A stretch of DNA of 64,000 bases from Moraxella sp. FZFQ2102 (GTDB lineage: Bacteria > Pseudomonadota > Gammaproteobacteria > Pseudomonadales > Moraxellaceae). The notes beneath the pieces were generated by a model that made no database searches, was not told the DNA's origin, and saw only the letters and a list, made by a program, of their open reading frames with translations. Positions within the stretch are counted from its first letter, which is position 1; every line of letters starts with the position of its first letter. Shown piece after piece: positions 22,020 through 33,225 of the stretch. The DNA is taken from NCBI RefSeq assembly GCF_024137865.1, contig NZ_CP099960.1, forward strand, positions 1,116,001 through 1,180,000. Direction: 5' to 3'. The translations under genes and the position numbers were made by a program.

Positions 22020-23039
22020 ATGACCACCAACACCATCCGCGCCTATGCCGTACACGCACCACACAGCCCTGCTGAGCGTTATGACTATGACGCAGGCGCC
22101 CTAAAAGCCGATGAAGTCGAGATCAAGGTATATTACTGCGGCATCTGCCATTCTGATCTATCGATGATGGATAATGAATGGGGCACGAGCGTCTATCCAC
22201 TGGTTGCAGGACATGAGATCATCGGTGAGATCATTGCACTCGGCAGTGATACCAAGGGTCTGTCCATCGGGCAGATGGTCGGTGTCGGCTGGACGGCTGA
22301 GTCGTGCCAGCACTGCGATCCATGCATCGGCGGCAAGCACCATGTCTGCAAAAGCGCCGTGCCAACTGTCCTGCACAAAGGCGGCTTTGCTGATAAAGTA
22401 CGCGCGCAGTGGCAATGGGTCATCCCGATGCCTGATGGGATTGATTATGCCAAAGCAGGTCCGCTGTTGTGCGGCGGCATCACGGTATTTCAGCCACTAC
22501 TACAGCACCACATCCAAGCGCATCACAAGGTCGGCGTGATCGGCGTCGGTGGTCTTGGACACATGGCGCTTGAGTTTTTTAATGCGTGGGGCTGTGAAGT
22601 GACTGCCTTTAGCTCAAATCCTAATAAATACGACGAAATCTATGCCTTAGGCGCGCATCACATCTTAGACTCGACCAATCCTGACAGCTTTGCGGACGCA
22701 AAAAACAGCCTAGATCTCATCGTCTCAACAGTCAATGTACCACTGGACTGGAAAGCGTATATGAAACTGCTTAAACCTGAAGGCAAGCTGCACATGGTCG
22801 GCGCGGTACTCGAGCCGATGTCAATCAGTGCGTTTTCGCTGATCGGTGGTGCCAAGTCGGTCACAGGCTCGCCAACAGGCTCGCCGATTCATCTGCGCAC
22901 GATGATGGACTTTGCTGCACGCAAGCAGATTCATCCTGTGGTCGAAGAATTTCCGATGTCAGAGATTAATGACGCCATCCGTCATCTACAATCAGGCAAG
23001 GCACGCTATCGCGTGGTATTGAAGAACGACTTTGATTGA
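22020..23039 (+). CDS. Zinc-dependent alcohol dehydrogenase / aldehyde reductase (CAD/YahK type)
   Basis: A 339-residue medium-chain dehydrogenase. The catalytic zinc site is CGICHSD near residue 40 and GHE near residue 63; the structural zinc cysteines are in SCQHCDPCIGGKHHVC near residue 95. The nucleotide-binding loop is GVIGVGGLGHMALEF near residue 170. The pattern, with YYCGICHSD and VYPLVAGHEIIGE, is that of cinnamyl-alcohol-dehydrogenase-like NADPH aldehyde reductases such as YahK/Ahr. The start MTTNTIRAY at 22020 has AAGGGA upstream. It is a single gene between two terminators. The substrate is inferred from the family only. Confidence 0.87.
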   Translation: MTTNTIRAYAVHAPHSPAERYDYDAGALKADEVEIKVYYCGICHSDLSMMDNEWGTSVYPLVAGHEIIGEIIALGSDTKGLSIGQMVGVGWTAESCQHCDPCIGGKHHVCKSAVPTVLHKGGFADKVRAQWQWVIPMPDGIDYAKAGPLLCGGITVFQPLLQHHIQAHHKVGVIGVGGLGHMALEFFNAWGCEVTAFSSNPNKYDEIYALGAHHILDSTNPDSFADAKNSLDLIVSTVNVPLDWKAYMKLLKPEGKLHMVGAVLEPMSISAFSLIGGAKSVTGSPTGSPIHLRTMMDFAARKQIHPVVEEFPMSEINDAIRHLQSGKARYRVVLKNDFD

Positions 23040-23055
23040 TTAATTATACTTAACA

Positions 23056-23093
23056 AAAAAACCGTTTGTGCTTCATAACACAAACGGTTTTTT
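23056..23093. terminator. Bidirectional terminator, alcohol dehydrogenase / avtA
   Basis: AAAAAACCGTTTGTG pairs perfectly with CACAAACGGTTTTTT, a 15-bp stem with an 8-base loop, between convergent genes. Confidence 0.93.
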
Positions 23094-23109
23094 GGATAAA
23101 TCTACACCA

Positions 23110-24393
23110 TCACGCACCATCATACAGCTTACGCACCACTTCACCGATGGTGGTGATGCCTTTGGTGATGGTCTCATCATCTTGAGCGATTGATAAGCGG
23201 ATACATTCGCGCGCGTGCGGATAATTGGCAGTCTCAACACCGACGAAAAAATGCTCCGATGGGATGATCAGCGTGCCTTGCTGTTTTAAAATCTGATACA
23301 GTTCGGTCGTTGAAATGGGCAGATTTTCAAACCACACCCATAGGAAAATCGCGCCTTCAGGCTTATGGATTTTCACAGGATAATTGGCAAAATTTTCTTG
23401 TAATAGCTTCACCGCCAAGCGCGCTTGCGTCTGATAAAACGGCTGAATCACCGTGTCCGACAGTGTCTTGATCTCATCATTGGCAAATAGTGGTGTCGCC
23501 ACCGTCGCCCCAAAACGCACAGGCGACAGATTAACGATGGCATTCATATTGCTGATGGTTTTGACCACATTTTTATTGGCAACGATGATGCCCGTGCGCG
23601 TACCGGGTAGTCCGACTTTTGATAAGCTAAAGCACAGCACGGTATCATCATCCCAGCTTAAGGTAGTGTCGGTGTAGATGATGTTCGGAAATGGCATCCC
23701 ATAGGCGTTATCGACGATCAATGGCACGCTGTATTTTTTGGAGATGGCGGTCAAACGCGCCATCTCATCATCAGTCAGCACATTGCCTGTGGGGTTGGTT
23801 GGGCGCGAGCAGCAGATCGCACCGATCTTGCCATTTTTTAGCTCTTCTAAATTTTCTAACACATCAAAATCAACACGATATTTGAAAAACCCTTCTTGTC
23901 CTTCGTGCGAAACCAGCTCAATGCTTGGCGGCACAGCGACAAAATGCACACCATCGATATGCACATCAGCATAGCCAACATATTCAGGCGCAAGCGGCAG
24001 CAGGATCGATTTGTCCGTGCCATCGTCGAATTTACCTGCAAATAAGTTGAACAAATAGAAAAAGGCATTTTGTGAGCCATTGGTCAAGACAATATTCTCA
24101 CTGGTCAGCTGCCAATCATAATGGCGGTTAAAAAACTCCACCAAAGTCGCGATGAATTTAGCATCACCTTGCGGGTTGGAATAATTGCCCACACTGTCCA
24201 AAGCCAGCGCATTCGCTACCACAGATTTAAGCGTCTGCTGATAAACTGCGTTCAATTCAGGGATGCTAGCAGGGTTGCCACCGCCAAGCATATTGACAGG
24301 TTTGTCGCTATTGAGCGCATCACCCAGATCATCCATCAGCTGCAATATGGCGCTGTCTTTGGTGAATTTTTGACCGAATTTTGAGAATTTCAT
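23110..24393 (-). CDS. avtA: Valine-pyruvate aminotransferase
   Basis: A 427-residue PLP aminotransferase of the AvtA type, which exchanges amino groups between alanine and 2-oxoisovalerate (transaminase C). Visible are the N-terminal MKFSKFGQKFTKDSAILQLM and LGGGNPASIPE segments of AvtA, VLTNGSQNAFFYLFNLFAGK near residue 103, CCSRPTNPTGNVLTDDEM near residue 195, and the PLP-lysine motif CFSLSKVGLPGTRTGI near residue 250. The length is typical. A parS-like site lies 58 bases upstream of the start, within its promoter region. Confidence 0.9.
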   Translation of the reverse strand: MKFSKFGQKFTKDSAILQLMDDLGDALNSDKPVNMLGGGNPASIPELNAVYQQTLKSVVANALALDSVGNYSNPQGDAKFIATLVEFFNRHYDWQLTSENIVLTNGSQNAFFYLFNLFAGKFDDGTDKSILLPLAPEYVGYADVHIDGVHFVAVPPSIELVSHEGQEGFFKYRVDFDVLENLEELKNGKIGAICCSRPTNPTGNVLTDDEMARLTAISKKYSVPLIVDNAYGMPFPNIIYTDTTLSWDDDTVLCFSLSKVGLPGTRTGIIVANKNVVKTISNMNAIVNLSPVRFGATVATPLFANDEIKTLSDTVIQPFYQTQARLAVKLLQENFANYPVKIHKPEGAIFLWVWFENLPISTTELYQILKQQGTLIIPSEHFFVGVETANYPHARECIRLSIAQDDETITKGITTIGEVVRKLYDGA

Positions 24394-24451
24394 GGCAGAA
24401 CTCTGACTGTATGGCGGTGGTTGTACTGATTAAAAACAGCAGCGTAAAATG

Positions 24452-24465
24452 GTTTCACATGAAAC
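24452..24465. other. parS-like site 3 (CA centre), intergenic avtA / decarboxylase
   Basis: GTTTCACATGAAAC, exact 14-mer, followed by ATC as in most copies. It lies between avtA and the decarboxylase gene. Confidence 0.6.
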
Positions 24466-24489
24466 ATCTTGTTATACTGCTTGATACCA

Positions 24490-25665
24490 TCACTCGATGT
24501 ATTTGACTTTCAGTGGTGGGAAACCGTTAAATTCTACTGAAGAATAAGAATTGGTATAAGCCCCTGTGGTCAGCCAATACAGCTTATCGCCAATCTCAAG
24601 ATCTTGTGGCAGTTTATAAGCGGCGTGCTCATACATGATGTCGGTGCTGTCACAGGTTGGACCCGCCAAAATCACCGTGCCTTTTTCGGTGGCGGTTTCC
24701 ATTTTTGGCGTATAAACAGGGTATTTGATCGCTTCACCCAAAGTCTCAATCAAGCCTTGGAACAAGCCAACATCGGTATAAACCCAGCGCGTCAAATCGG
24801 TGCGTGATTTGCGGCTGATCAGCACGACTTCCGACACCAACACACCGCTATCACCGACCATCGAGCGGCCCGGCTCTAGGATAATTTCAGGCATTTCATC
24901 GTCATCATAGTCTTCTGACAGATAGCGATGAATCTCTTCGGCATAGACTTTGACAGGGTTCACTTCACTGATGTAGTTGGTCGGGAAGCCGCCACCCAAG
25001 TTGATCATTTTTAACTGAATATTTTCTTCATATTTCATCCAGTCAAACATATATTTGACCTTGGCAAGCGCATCATCCCACGCCGCGACATCTTTTTGCT
25101 GACTGCCGACATGGAACGAGATACCATAAGGCACAAGCCCTAAGTTCTTGGCTTGTACAAGCAGATCCACCGCCATATCAGGGTGGCAGCCAAATTTACG
25201 CGACAATGGCCACTCGGCAGTGTCCGCGCCGTGTACAAGAATGCGCACAAAGACTTTTGAACCAGGGGCATTATTAGCAATATTGATTAGATCCGCTTTA
25301 GAATCAGTGGCGTACAAGGTGATGCCTTTTTCAAAAGCATATTTGACATGCGCGGCTTTTTTGATGGTATTGCCATAAGAAATGCGATCAGGCGAGACGC
25401 CACAGTCTAGCACACGATCAAGCTCATAAATCGATGCGCAGTCAAAATTTGAACCCAAATCCGCCAAATATTTCACCACTTCCACCGCAGGACTGGCTTT
25501 CATCGCATAATGAATTTTGGCTTTTGGGAATAAGCTGACCATCTCTTCATATTTGGTCTTGATGCGGCTGAGATCCACGACAAGCAGCGGCGTGTCTTCA
25601 CCTTCGGCAGCTTGGGTGAATTTTTGCCATTGCAATTGGTCAAAATATTGATCAATCTTAATCAT
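24490..25665 (-). CDS. Ornithine/lysine decarboxylase, fold-III PLP type
   Basis: A 391-residue decarboxylase of the alanine-racemase-fold (type III) class, like eukaryotic ornithine decarboxylase. It makes putrescine from ornithine, and often cadaverine from lysine. The PLP lysine is K56 in IHYAMKASP. The glycine loop NLGGGFPTNY is near residue 224, EPGRSMVGD near residue 272, and the active-site cysteine of the partner subunit is C338 in GPTCDSTD. Ornithine-only versus dual specificity cannot be decided by eye. It is transcribed towards avtA, separated from it by 97 bases with a parS-like site. Confidence 0.88.
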   Translation of the reverse strand: MIKIDQYFDQLQWQKFTQAAEGEDTPLLVVDLSRIKTKYEEMVSLFPKAKIHYAMKASPAVEVVKYLADLGSNFDCASIYELDRVLDCGVSPDRISYGNTIKKAAHVKYAFEKGITLYATDSKADLINIANNAPGSKVFVRILVHGADTAEWPLSRKFGCHPDMAVDLLVQAKNLGLVPYGISFHVGSQQKDVAAWDDALAKVKYMFDWMKYEENIQLKMINLGGGFPTNYISEVNPVKVYAEEIHRYLSEDYDDDEMPEIILEPGRSMVGDSGVLVSEVVLISRKSRTDLTRWVYTDVGLFQGLIETLGEAIKYPVYTPKMETATEKGTVILAGPTCDSTDIMYEHAAYKLPQDLEIGDKLYWLTTGAYTNSYSSVEFNGFPPLKVKYIE

Positions 25666-25837
25666 CTTGTTTTTTTCCTATGCGATTATTTGGATGTGTG
25701 CAACACGACAAATCAGCGTAATGCACGCATTTTTACCCAGTTATTATAACAAGCTTTTAGGGAATCAAGCTAGGATTTTGCACATTTTGATCAAACAAAA
25801 TAAGCTTGTCACAATAACAAACTTACTGTTATCATCA

Positions 25838-26299
25838 TTAAATCCCTTGACGATTTTCGGCATAAATCATCACCAAACCCCCAATGGCGATAAGTGTCAA
25901 TCCCACAAGCTTAATCACATCAACCCTGCGCACTTCAAGACCTAGCCAACCAAAATGCGCAAACAAGGTGGCGAATAGCATCTGCCCCAAAAACACCCAA
26001 AGCAGTGTATTCGCTGAGCCGATTTTTGGTGCAGCAATAAACATAAATAAAATGTAAAAACTGCCGAGCAGACCAAATAACCACATCCACCAACTTGCTT
26101 GCGTCGGCATCGGTGGTCTTAGCGTTCCACTCATCAAAAATGCAAGTAAAGCAGATGCAACCATACCACCCAAATACAAATAAAAAGTCGCCTGTATTTG
26201 GCTTGCGTGTGTACTTTGGCGAAAGGCATTAACCATCGCAAGCTGTAGCGGAATGATCGCACCACCGATTAGACTAATCATGATGTAGGGTAGTTTCAT
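25838..26299 (-). CDS. DMT-family transporter, YdcZ/DUF606 type
   Basis: A 153-residue inner-membrane protein with five hydrophobic helices, the size of the short five-helix drug/metabolite transporters (YdcZ/DUF606). It opens with ISLIGGAIIPLQLAMVNAFR, a family-typical first helix, and has WVFLGQMLFATLFAHFGWLG near residue 100. Such proteins act as homo- or heterodimers; the substrate is unknown. It stands alone. Confidence 0.78.
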   Translation of the reverse strand: MKLPYIMISLIGGAIIPLQLAMVNAFRQSTHASQIQATFYLYLGGMVASALLAFLMSGTLRPPMPTQASWWMWLFGLLGSFYILFMFIAAPKIGSANTLLWVFLGQMLFATLFAHFGWLGLEVRRVDVIKLVGLTLIAIGGLVMIYAENRQGI

Positions 26300-26405
26300 A
26301 AAGCATCCCAGCGTTATTATATAGCCACATGATAATTGATGATCTGCACGACTGTCAATGTTGGTAAGTCTCGCACTTTACAAGCTTAAACACACTTTTA
26401 GGGTA

Positions 26406-26433
26406 ACAAAAAAGCTCACCCCAAGGTAAGCTT
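26406..26433 (-). terminator. Terminator of the FKBP gene
   Basis: AAGCTCACC / GGTAAGCTT with a CCAA loop, followed on the minus strand by a TTTTTTG tail. Confidence 0.75.
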
Positions 26434-26451
26434 CATCATTGGTTATTGGTA

Positions 26452-26811
26452 TCAGTCATCGCGCGTACGCACTTCTAAGAGCTCAATCTCAAAATACAGC
26501 GTTGAGCTTGGCGGGATTTTACCCACAGCGCGCTCACCATAGGCAAGCTCGGCAGGCACGATAAGCGCACGCTTACCACCCACTTGCATTGGTGCGATGA
26601 CTTGACCATCAGATTCAAAGCCAAGCACACCCAAATCCCAGCCCTTGATCACGCGCCCTGTGCCGATTACACATTCAAACGCGCGACCACGACTGATTGA
26701 TGAATCAAATTCGGTACCATCGGCAAGCTTGCCCACATATTGCGTGCTAATCAGCGCGCCTTTGACAGCGGCTCTGCCTGTGCCGACGGTGATGTCAGTG
26801 ACTTCGATCAT
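26452..26811 (-). CDS. FKBP-type peptidyl-prolyl isomerase
   Basis: A 119-residue single-domain FKBP without signal peptide, so cytoplasmic. It catalyses cis-trans isomerisation of prolyl bonds. The FKBP core is clear: STQYVGKLADGTEFDSSISR near residue 22, VIKGWDLGVLG near residue 54 and IPPSSTLYFEIELLEV at the C-terminus. Its ATG lies one base past the stop codon of the RlpA-like gene and has no clear ribosome site of its own, so its translation is probably coupled to that gene. Confidence 0.9.
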   Translation of the reverse strand: MIEVTDITVGTGRAAVKGALISTQYVGKLADGTEFDSSISRGRAFECVIGTGRVIKGWDLGVLGFESDGQVIAPMQVGGKRALIVPAELAYGERAVGKIPPSSTLYFEIELLEVRTRDD

Positions 26812-26812
26812 A

Positions 26813-27298
26813 TCATTCGGTCGCCGAGATATTCGCCGCTAGGCTGATGGTGGAAGTTTGGTTGATGGTGACAGGGGTAATCTCTGCCAATGCTGCGGCG
26901 ATTTTTTCTTCTTTCAGCTTTTTTTGTGCCAAAGTTTCTTGCGATACTTCTGCTTGCTGATTGCCATCGACACGCTTGATGGTCACTTGGGCGCGACCTT
27001 GGCTCAGTGGTGCGATTTTGGCAAATGCACCTTTTGACAAATCTAGCGACACGCCATATTTGCTAAAGCCGCCAGTATCATTGACACGACAGACCACAGA
27101 CTTGCCATTTTTGACATTGGTCACTTCAAGCAAAGTACCCATCTTGTGACTATTGCTCGCACAGGTCATGGCATTTTGGTTAAAACGCTCGCCACTGGCA
27201 GTCTTACGACCGTGGAATTTATCACCATAATAAGTGACGGTGGCAGCTTGCGCGCTTAGGCTTAATAATACGGTTGCAGCTAGTAGAAGTTTTTTCAT
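26813..27298 (-). CDS. Secreted RlpA-like double-psi beta-barrel protein
   Basis: A 161-residue protein with a type I signal peptide (MKKLLLAATVLLSLSAQA, cut after about residue 18) followed by one RlpA-like barrel. Family marks are TYYGDKFHGRKTASGERFN near residue 22, the AMTCAS-HKMGTLLEVTN segment and VCRVNDTGGFSKYGVSLDLS near residue 68 with the catalytic-type aspartate. Full RlpA is longer and ends in a SPOR domain; here a lysine/alanine-rich tail follows instead. It may be a minimal peptidoglycan-acting protein. It forms an operon with the FKBP gene. Confidence 0.8.
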   Translation of the reverse strand: MKKLLLAATVLLSLSAQAATVTYYGDKFHGRKTASGERFNQNAMTCASNSHKMGTLLEVTNVKNGKSVVCRVNDTGGFSKYGVSLDLSKGAFAKIAPLSQGRAQVTIKRVDGNQQAEVSQETLAQKKLKEEKIAAALAEITPVTINQTSTISLAANISATE

Positions 27299-27370
27299 AA
27301 CGGATTTCCTTGGGGTGTTGCCCCTTGGTTGATGGTTTATTTTCTTTTACAGCAAATTTTCGTACCGCGT

Positions 27371-27399
27371 ATCATAGCCAAAACCCTTGATGATTACAA
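27371..27399 (-). promoter_or_regulatory. Sigma-70 promoter of the RlpA-like gene
   Basis: On the minus strand, TTGTAA (27394-27399) and TATGAT (27371-27376) are 17 bases apart, with GC following the -10. It lies about 70 bases before the RlpA-like start codon. Confidence 0.6.
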
Positions 27400-27540
27400 G
27401 GATTTACAAATATTTTGACATTTTTATAACAATTGCTATTTAATGTTACTGAATTATTGCTTTTAGGGATGGTAAATGGATAAACAAAAGCCACCATTCT
27501 TTAATGATTGGCAGCTTGATATTTATTTGCTTTTATAAAA

Positions 27541-28746
27541 TTAATACATAGGCTGATTTAACTTCAGCTGAATCACTTCATTATCATCTGCTAGGTTTGC
27601 ATTACGCCCTGATGAGCTAGGGAAGTTATTATCATTTAGCACGGTGAGCGTAGTAGCATCTTCAATAATGACATCTTCAATGGTGAAAAACGGAAAGGCG
27701 AATTGCTTACCTGCGCCTATATCACCTGCACGCACAGGTTTATAAAGACGGTGCGGATTATGAATATCCATCAAATTAACCAATTCAGTGCGCGCAACTG
27801 TCTGACCTGACGATCCTAGCGTAATACGAATCAATTTTTTGTAGCCATCTAATTTATTTTCGCTATCATCTCGCTCAATTAAAATCCCCGAACGATTATC
27901 AATCATCTGAAAATCGCCAATTGCTGTTGCTTTTTCGTCCAAGTTAAACAAATAATAATTGCCAGTATAAGCTTTTTTATCCAAATCAAATTGGAATATC
28001 AACAGCTGTTTGCCTGTGGCATTGGTTAAGGGTTTTTCTAATACGGGGTACAAAAACTTACCATCAGCGGATTTTGCCATACCTTCAAAGCCACCACTAC
28101 GCTGTACCAATGCAGAAGAGCTTTGAGTATTCAATGGATTTTGCGGCGAGCGCAGATATTCTCCTGTCTGATAAGGACTGGGCAAAGCAATTGGTGCATT
28201 AATTAACACACCATCTTTATCAAAATGCAATAAAAAAGGACCGAACTCTTCTCCAATCCAATAACCACCATCAGCATCACGCTGAATAGATTCAGGATCA
28301 AAATCCGCTCCTGTTAAAAGTCTATCAGGTGAATTTTGATTAACAATCTCAAAAGGAATCAGGCGATTAGGATCTTTAAGCTGAACATAATTAAGCACCT
28401 TAACTTCACCTGTACCACCTGCTTGGGTGCGAAAATCCACTGCGACCTGATAAAGTCGCAACAAAAAATCTGCCGAATTATCCTTAGCTCCAAAGCCGTT
28501 ATCCGCAAGCACCGTATAACTACCATCATTGTTTTTCAGCGCACCAGAAAAGCCTTGTACTGGCTGTGCTTTAAACGGCGGTGTAATACCATTCGCCGCC
28601 TTAACTGCACTACCTGACATTGGACCATCAGCATAAGTCTCAACACCCAATTTCGCAAAGCCCGTCAATGTTGCTTTTGGAGTGGTTGCCATTGCTGGTA
28701 TTGCCAAACAGCCCGCCATCAAACCAACTGCCATGTGCTTTTTCAT
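27541..28746 (-). CDS. Secreted esterase-like-phytase family protein
   Basis: A 401-residue secreted protein. The start at 28746 (MKKHMAVGLMAG) has AGGAG upstream and gives a clean signal peptide ending AMA near residue 21. The mature part matches the esterase-like phytase family (beta-propeller type): GFSGALKNNDGSYTVLADNG near residue 65, DFDPESIQRDADGGYWIGEE near residue 148 and GGFEGMAKSADGKFLYPVLE near residue 218. Members have phosphatase or esterase activity on organic phosphate; activity here is inference. The gene is more AT-rich than its neighbours, with few GCGC strings. Confidence 0.8.
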   Translation of the reverse strand: MKKHMAVGLMAGCLAIPAMATTPKATLTGFAKLGVETYADGPMSGSAVKAANGITPPFKAQPVQGFSGALKNNDGSYTVLADNGFGAKDNSADFLLRLYQVAVDFRTQAGGTGEVKVLNYVQLKDPNRLIPFEIVNQNSPDRLLTGADFDPESIQRDADGGYWIGEEFGPFLLHFDKDGVLINAPIALPSPYQTGEYLRSPQNPLNTQSSSALVQRSGGFEGMAKSADGKFLYPVLEKPLTNATGKQLLIFQFDLDKKAYTGNYYLFNLDEKATAIGDFQMIDNRSGILIERDDSENKLDGYKKLIRITLGSSGQTVARTELVNLMDIHNPHRLYKPVRAGDIGAGKQFAFPFFTIEDVIIEDATTLTVLNDNNFPSSSGRNANLADDNEVIQLKLNQPMY

Positions 28747-28860
28747 AAAATCTCCTGTGTTATTTATGGATTGCATTCTAATGATGCAAACATTTTAACA
28801 GGCATTTATGACAAAACCATGTCGTTCATATGGCAATTTTAAGTCATTGACTTAACAATA

Positions 28861-28893
28861 AAAATTGCCCAGTCAATAAGACTGGGCAATTTT
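28861..28893 (-). terminator. Terminator of guaA
   Basis: AAAATTGCCCAGT pairs perfectly with ACTGGGCAATTTT around TCAATAAG-type loop sequence, with a T-rich tail on the minus strand, 8 bases past the guaA stop. Confidence 0.92.
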
Positions 28894-28900
28894 ACAAACC

Positions 28901-30460
28901 TTATTCCCACTCAATCGTCGCAGGCGGTTTACTACTCACATCATAGACCACACGAGAAACATCTTTGATTTCATTCATAATACGCGTTGAGATTTTATCC
29001 ACCAATTCATATGGCAAATGAGCAAAACGAGCGGTCATAAAATCCACCGTTTCCACTGCTCTGAGGGCAATCACCCACGCATAACGGCGACCATCTCCGA
29101 CCACGCCGACTGATTTTACAGGTTGGAACACCGCAAAGGCTTGAGCGGTCTTATCATACCAGCCAGACGCACGCAACTCTTGCATAAAAATATCGTCTGC
29201 CAAACGCAAAATATCGGCATATTCTTTTTTGACTTCGCCCAAAATACGCACACCTAAGCCTGGGCCTGGGAATGGATGACGATAAATCATATGATGAGGA
29301 ATGCCAAGTGCCACGCCAAGTTTACGCACTTCATCTTTAAACAAATCACGAAGTGGTTCAACCAATTCAAACGCCAAATCATCAGGCAAACCGCCAACAT
29401 TGTGGTGCGATTTAATCACATGAGCTTTGCCTTGTTTGCTTGCCGCCGACTCAATCACATCAGGGTAAATCGTGCCTTGTGCCAAGAATTTTACACCATC
29501 TAATTTACGAGCTTCTTCGGCAAAAACTTCAATAAATTCACGCCCGATAATTTTGCGTTTGACTTCAGGGTCAGTAACACCTGCCAAAGCGGTCAAAAAG
29601 CGATTTTCCGCATCTGCACGAATTACACGAATGCCCATATTTTCGGCAAACATTTGCATGACTTGGTCGCCTTCATTAAGACGAAGTAAGCCATTATCCA
29701 CAAATACGCAGGTAAGTTGGTCGCCAATGGCACGGTGTAACAAGGCCGCTACTACCGATGAATCTACACCGCCTGATAAACCTAGCAATACTTTTTGATC
29801 GCCAATTTGCTCTTGGAGTTGTTTAATGCGCAATTCAATAATATTTTCTGAATTCCACGCATTACCGCAACCACAAATAATATGTACAAAGTTTGAAATC
29901 AATTCTGTACCTTTAGCGGTATGCGTTACTTCTGGGTGAAATTGTACGCCATAAAATTTGCGATTCTCATCACTAGCAGATGCATAAGGACAGCTTGGCG
30001 TGGAAGATGTTACGCTAAACCCTTCAGGTAAACGCACCACTTTATCGCCATGACTCATCCATACTTGTGATTGATTTTTGTCATCGCCCACTTTGCTAAG
30101 TAAGCTGTCTTGATGGCTGATATTAATCTCGGCATAACCAAATTCATGTACGACACCCGCTTCAACCTTACCGCCTAATTGTTCAGACATGGTTTGGAAA
30201 CCATAGCAAATGCCAAGCACAGGTACACCTAAATTAAACACAATCTCTGGTGCTCGTGGGCTTCCTTCTTCATGTACGCTTTCAGGCCCCCCTGATAAGA
30301 TAATGCCTTTTGGATTAAAGGCTTTGATGTCCTCGATTGACATATCATACGCATACATTTCAGAATATACGCCTGCTTCACGTACTCGGCGGGCAATCAG
30401 TTGGCTGTATTGAGAGCCAAAGTCTAAAATTAAAATACGGTCTTGGGTGATGTTGGTCAT
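28901..30460 (-). CDS. guaA: GMP synthase (glutamine-hydrolysing)
   Basis: A 519-residue two-domain enzyme that aminates XMP to GMP. The glutaminase domain has the nucleophile C85 in [11 protein letters not shown] and QFHPEVTHT further on. The ATP pyrophosphatase domain begins with [16 protein letters not shown] near residue 224. The C-terminal dimer domain ends KPPATIEWE, as in the family. AGGAAA precedes the ATG. It is a single gene behind gyrB, with guaB not seen. Its DNA is noticeably poorer in G and C than adjacent gyrB, though the protein is an ordinary Moraxellaceae-like GuaA. Confidence 0.96.
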   Translation of the reverse strand: MTNITQDRILILDFGSQYSQLIARRVREAGVYSEMYAYDMSIEDIKAFNPKGIILSGGPESVHEEGSPRAPEIVFNLGVPVLGICYGFQTMSEQLGGKVEAGVVHEFGYAEINISHQDSLLSKVGDDKNQSQVWMSHGDKVVRLPEGFSVTSSTPSCPYASASDENRKFYGVQFHPEVTHTAKGTELISNFVHIICGCGNAWNSENIIELRIKQLQEQIGDQKVLLGLSGGVDSSVVAALLHRAIGDQLTCVFVDNGLLRLNEGDQVMQMFAENMGIRVIRADAENRFLTALAGVTDPEVKRKIIGREFIEVFAEEARKLDGVKFLAQGTIYPDVIESAASKQGKAHVIKSHHNVGGLPDDLAFELVEPLRDLFKDEVRKLGVALGIPHHMIYRHPFPGPGLGVRILGEVKKEYADILRLADDIFMQELRASGWYDKTAQAFAVFQPVKSVGVVGDGRRYAWVIALRAVETVDFMTARFAHLPYELVDKISTRIMNEIKDVSRVVYDVSSKPPATIEWE

Positions 30461-30528
30461 GAGTCTTTCCTGCGATAGTAAAAGAATGATGGCAAATTAT
30501 TTAAGGATAAATCATAAATGTAAAGCAA

Positions 30529-30549
30529 TGCCCAACATCTCGTTGGGCA
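30529..30549 (-). terminator. Possible terminator of gyrB
   Basis: TGCCCAAC / GTTGGGCA, an 8-bp stem with a 5-base loop, 13 bases past the gyrB stop. The T tail on the minus strand is weak. Confidence 0.5.
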
Positions 30550-30561
30550 ACACTGGGTAAA

Positions 30562-33024
<2,463 letters not shown>

Positions 33025-33225
33025 TCAATCCTTCCAAGGGTATTTTTGGGGTGATTTCTACCCAAATTCTTTTGATAAAATTAGTGTTTATTATAGCATT
33101 TTTTTTATCAAAAGTCATCTTTGACGCAGGGTATTTGACACGAGCAATCGCAAGAATATGCAGCATCACCTTGGCGGGTTTTTGATAAATAAGATGAGTA
33201 GTGGCATGGGTGGAAATATGACGGT

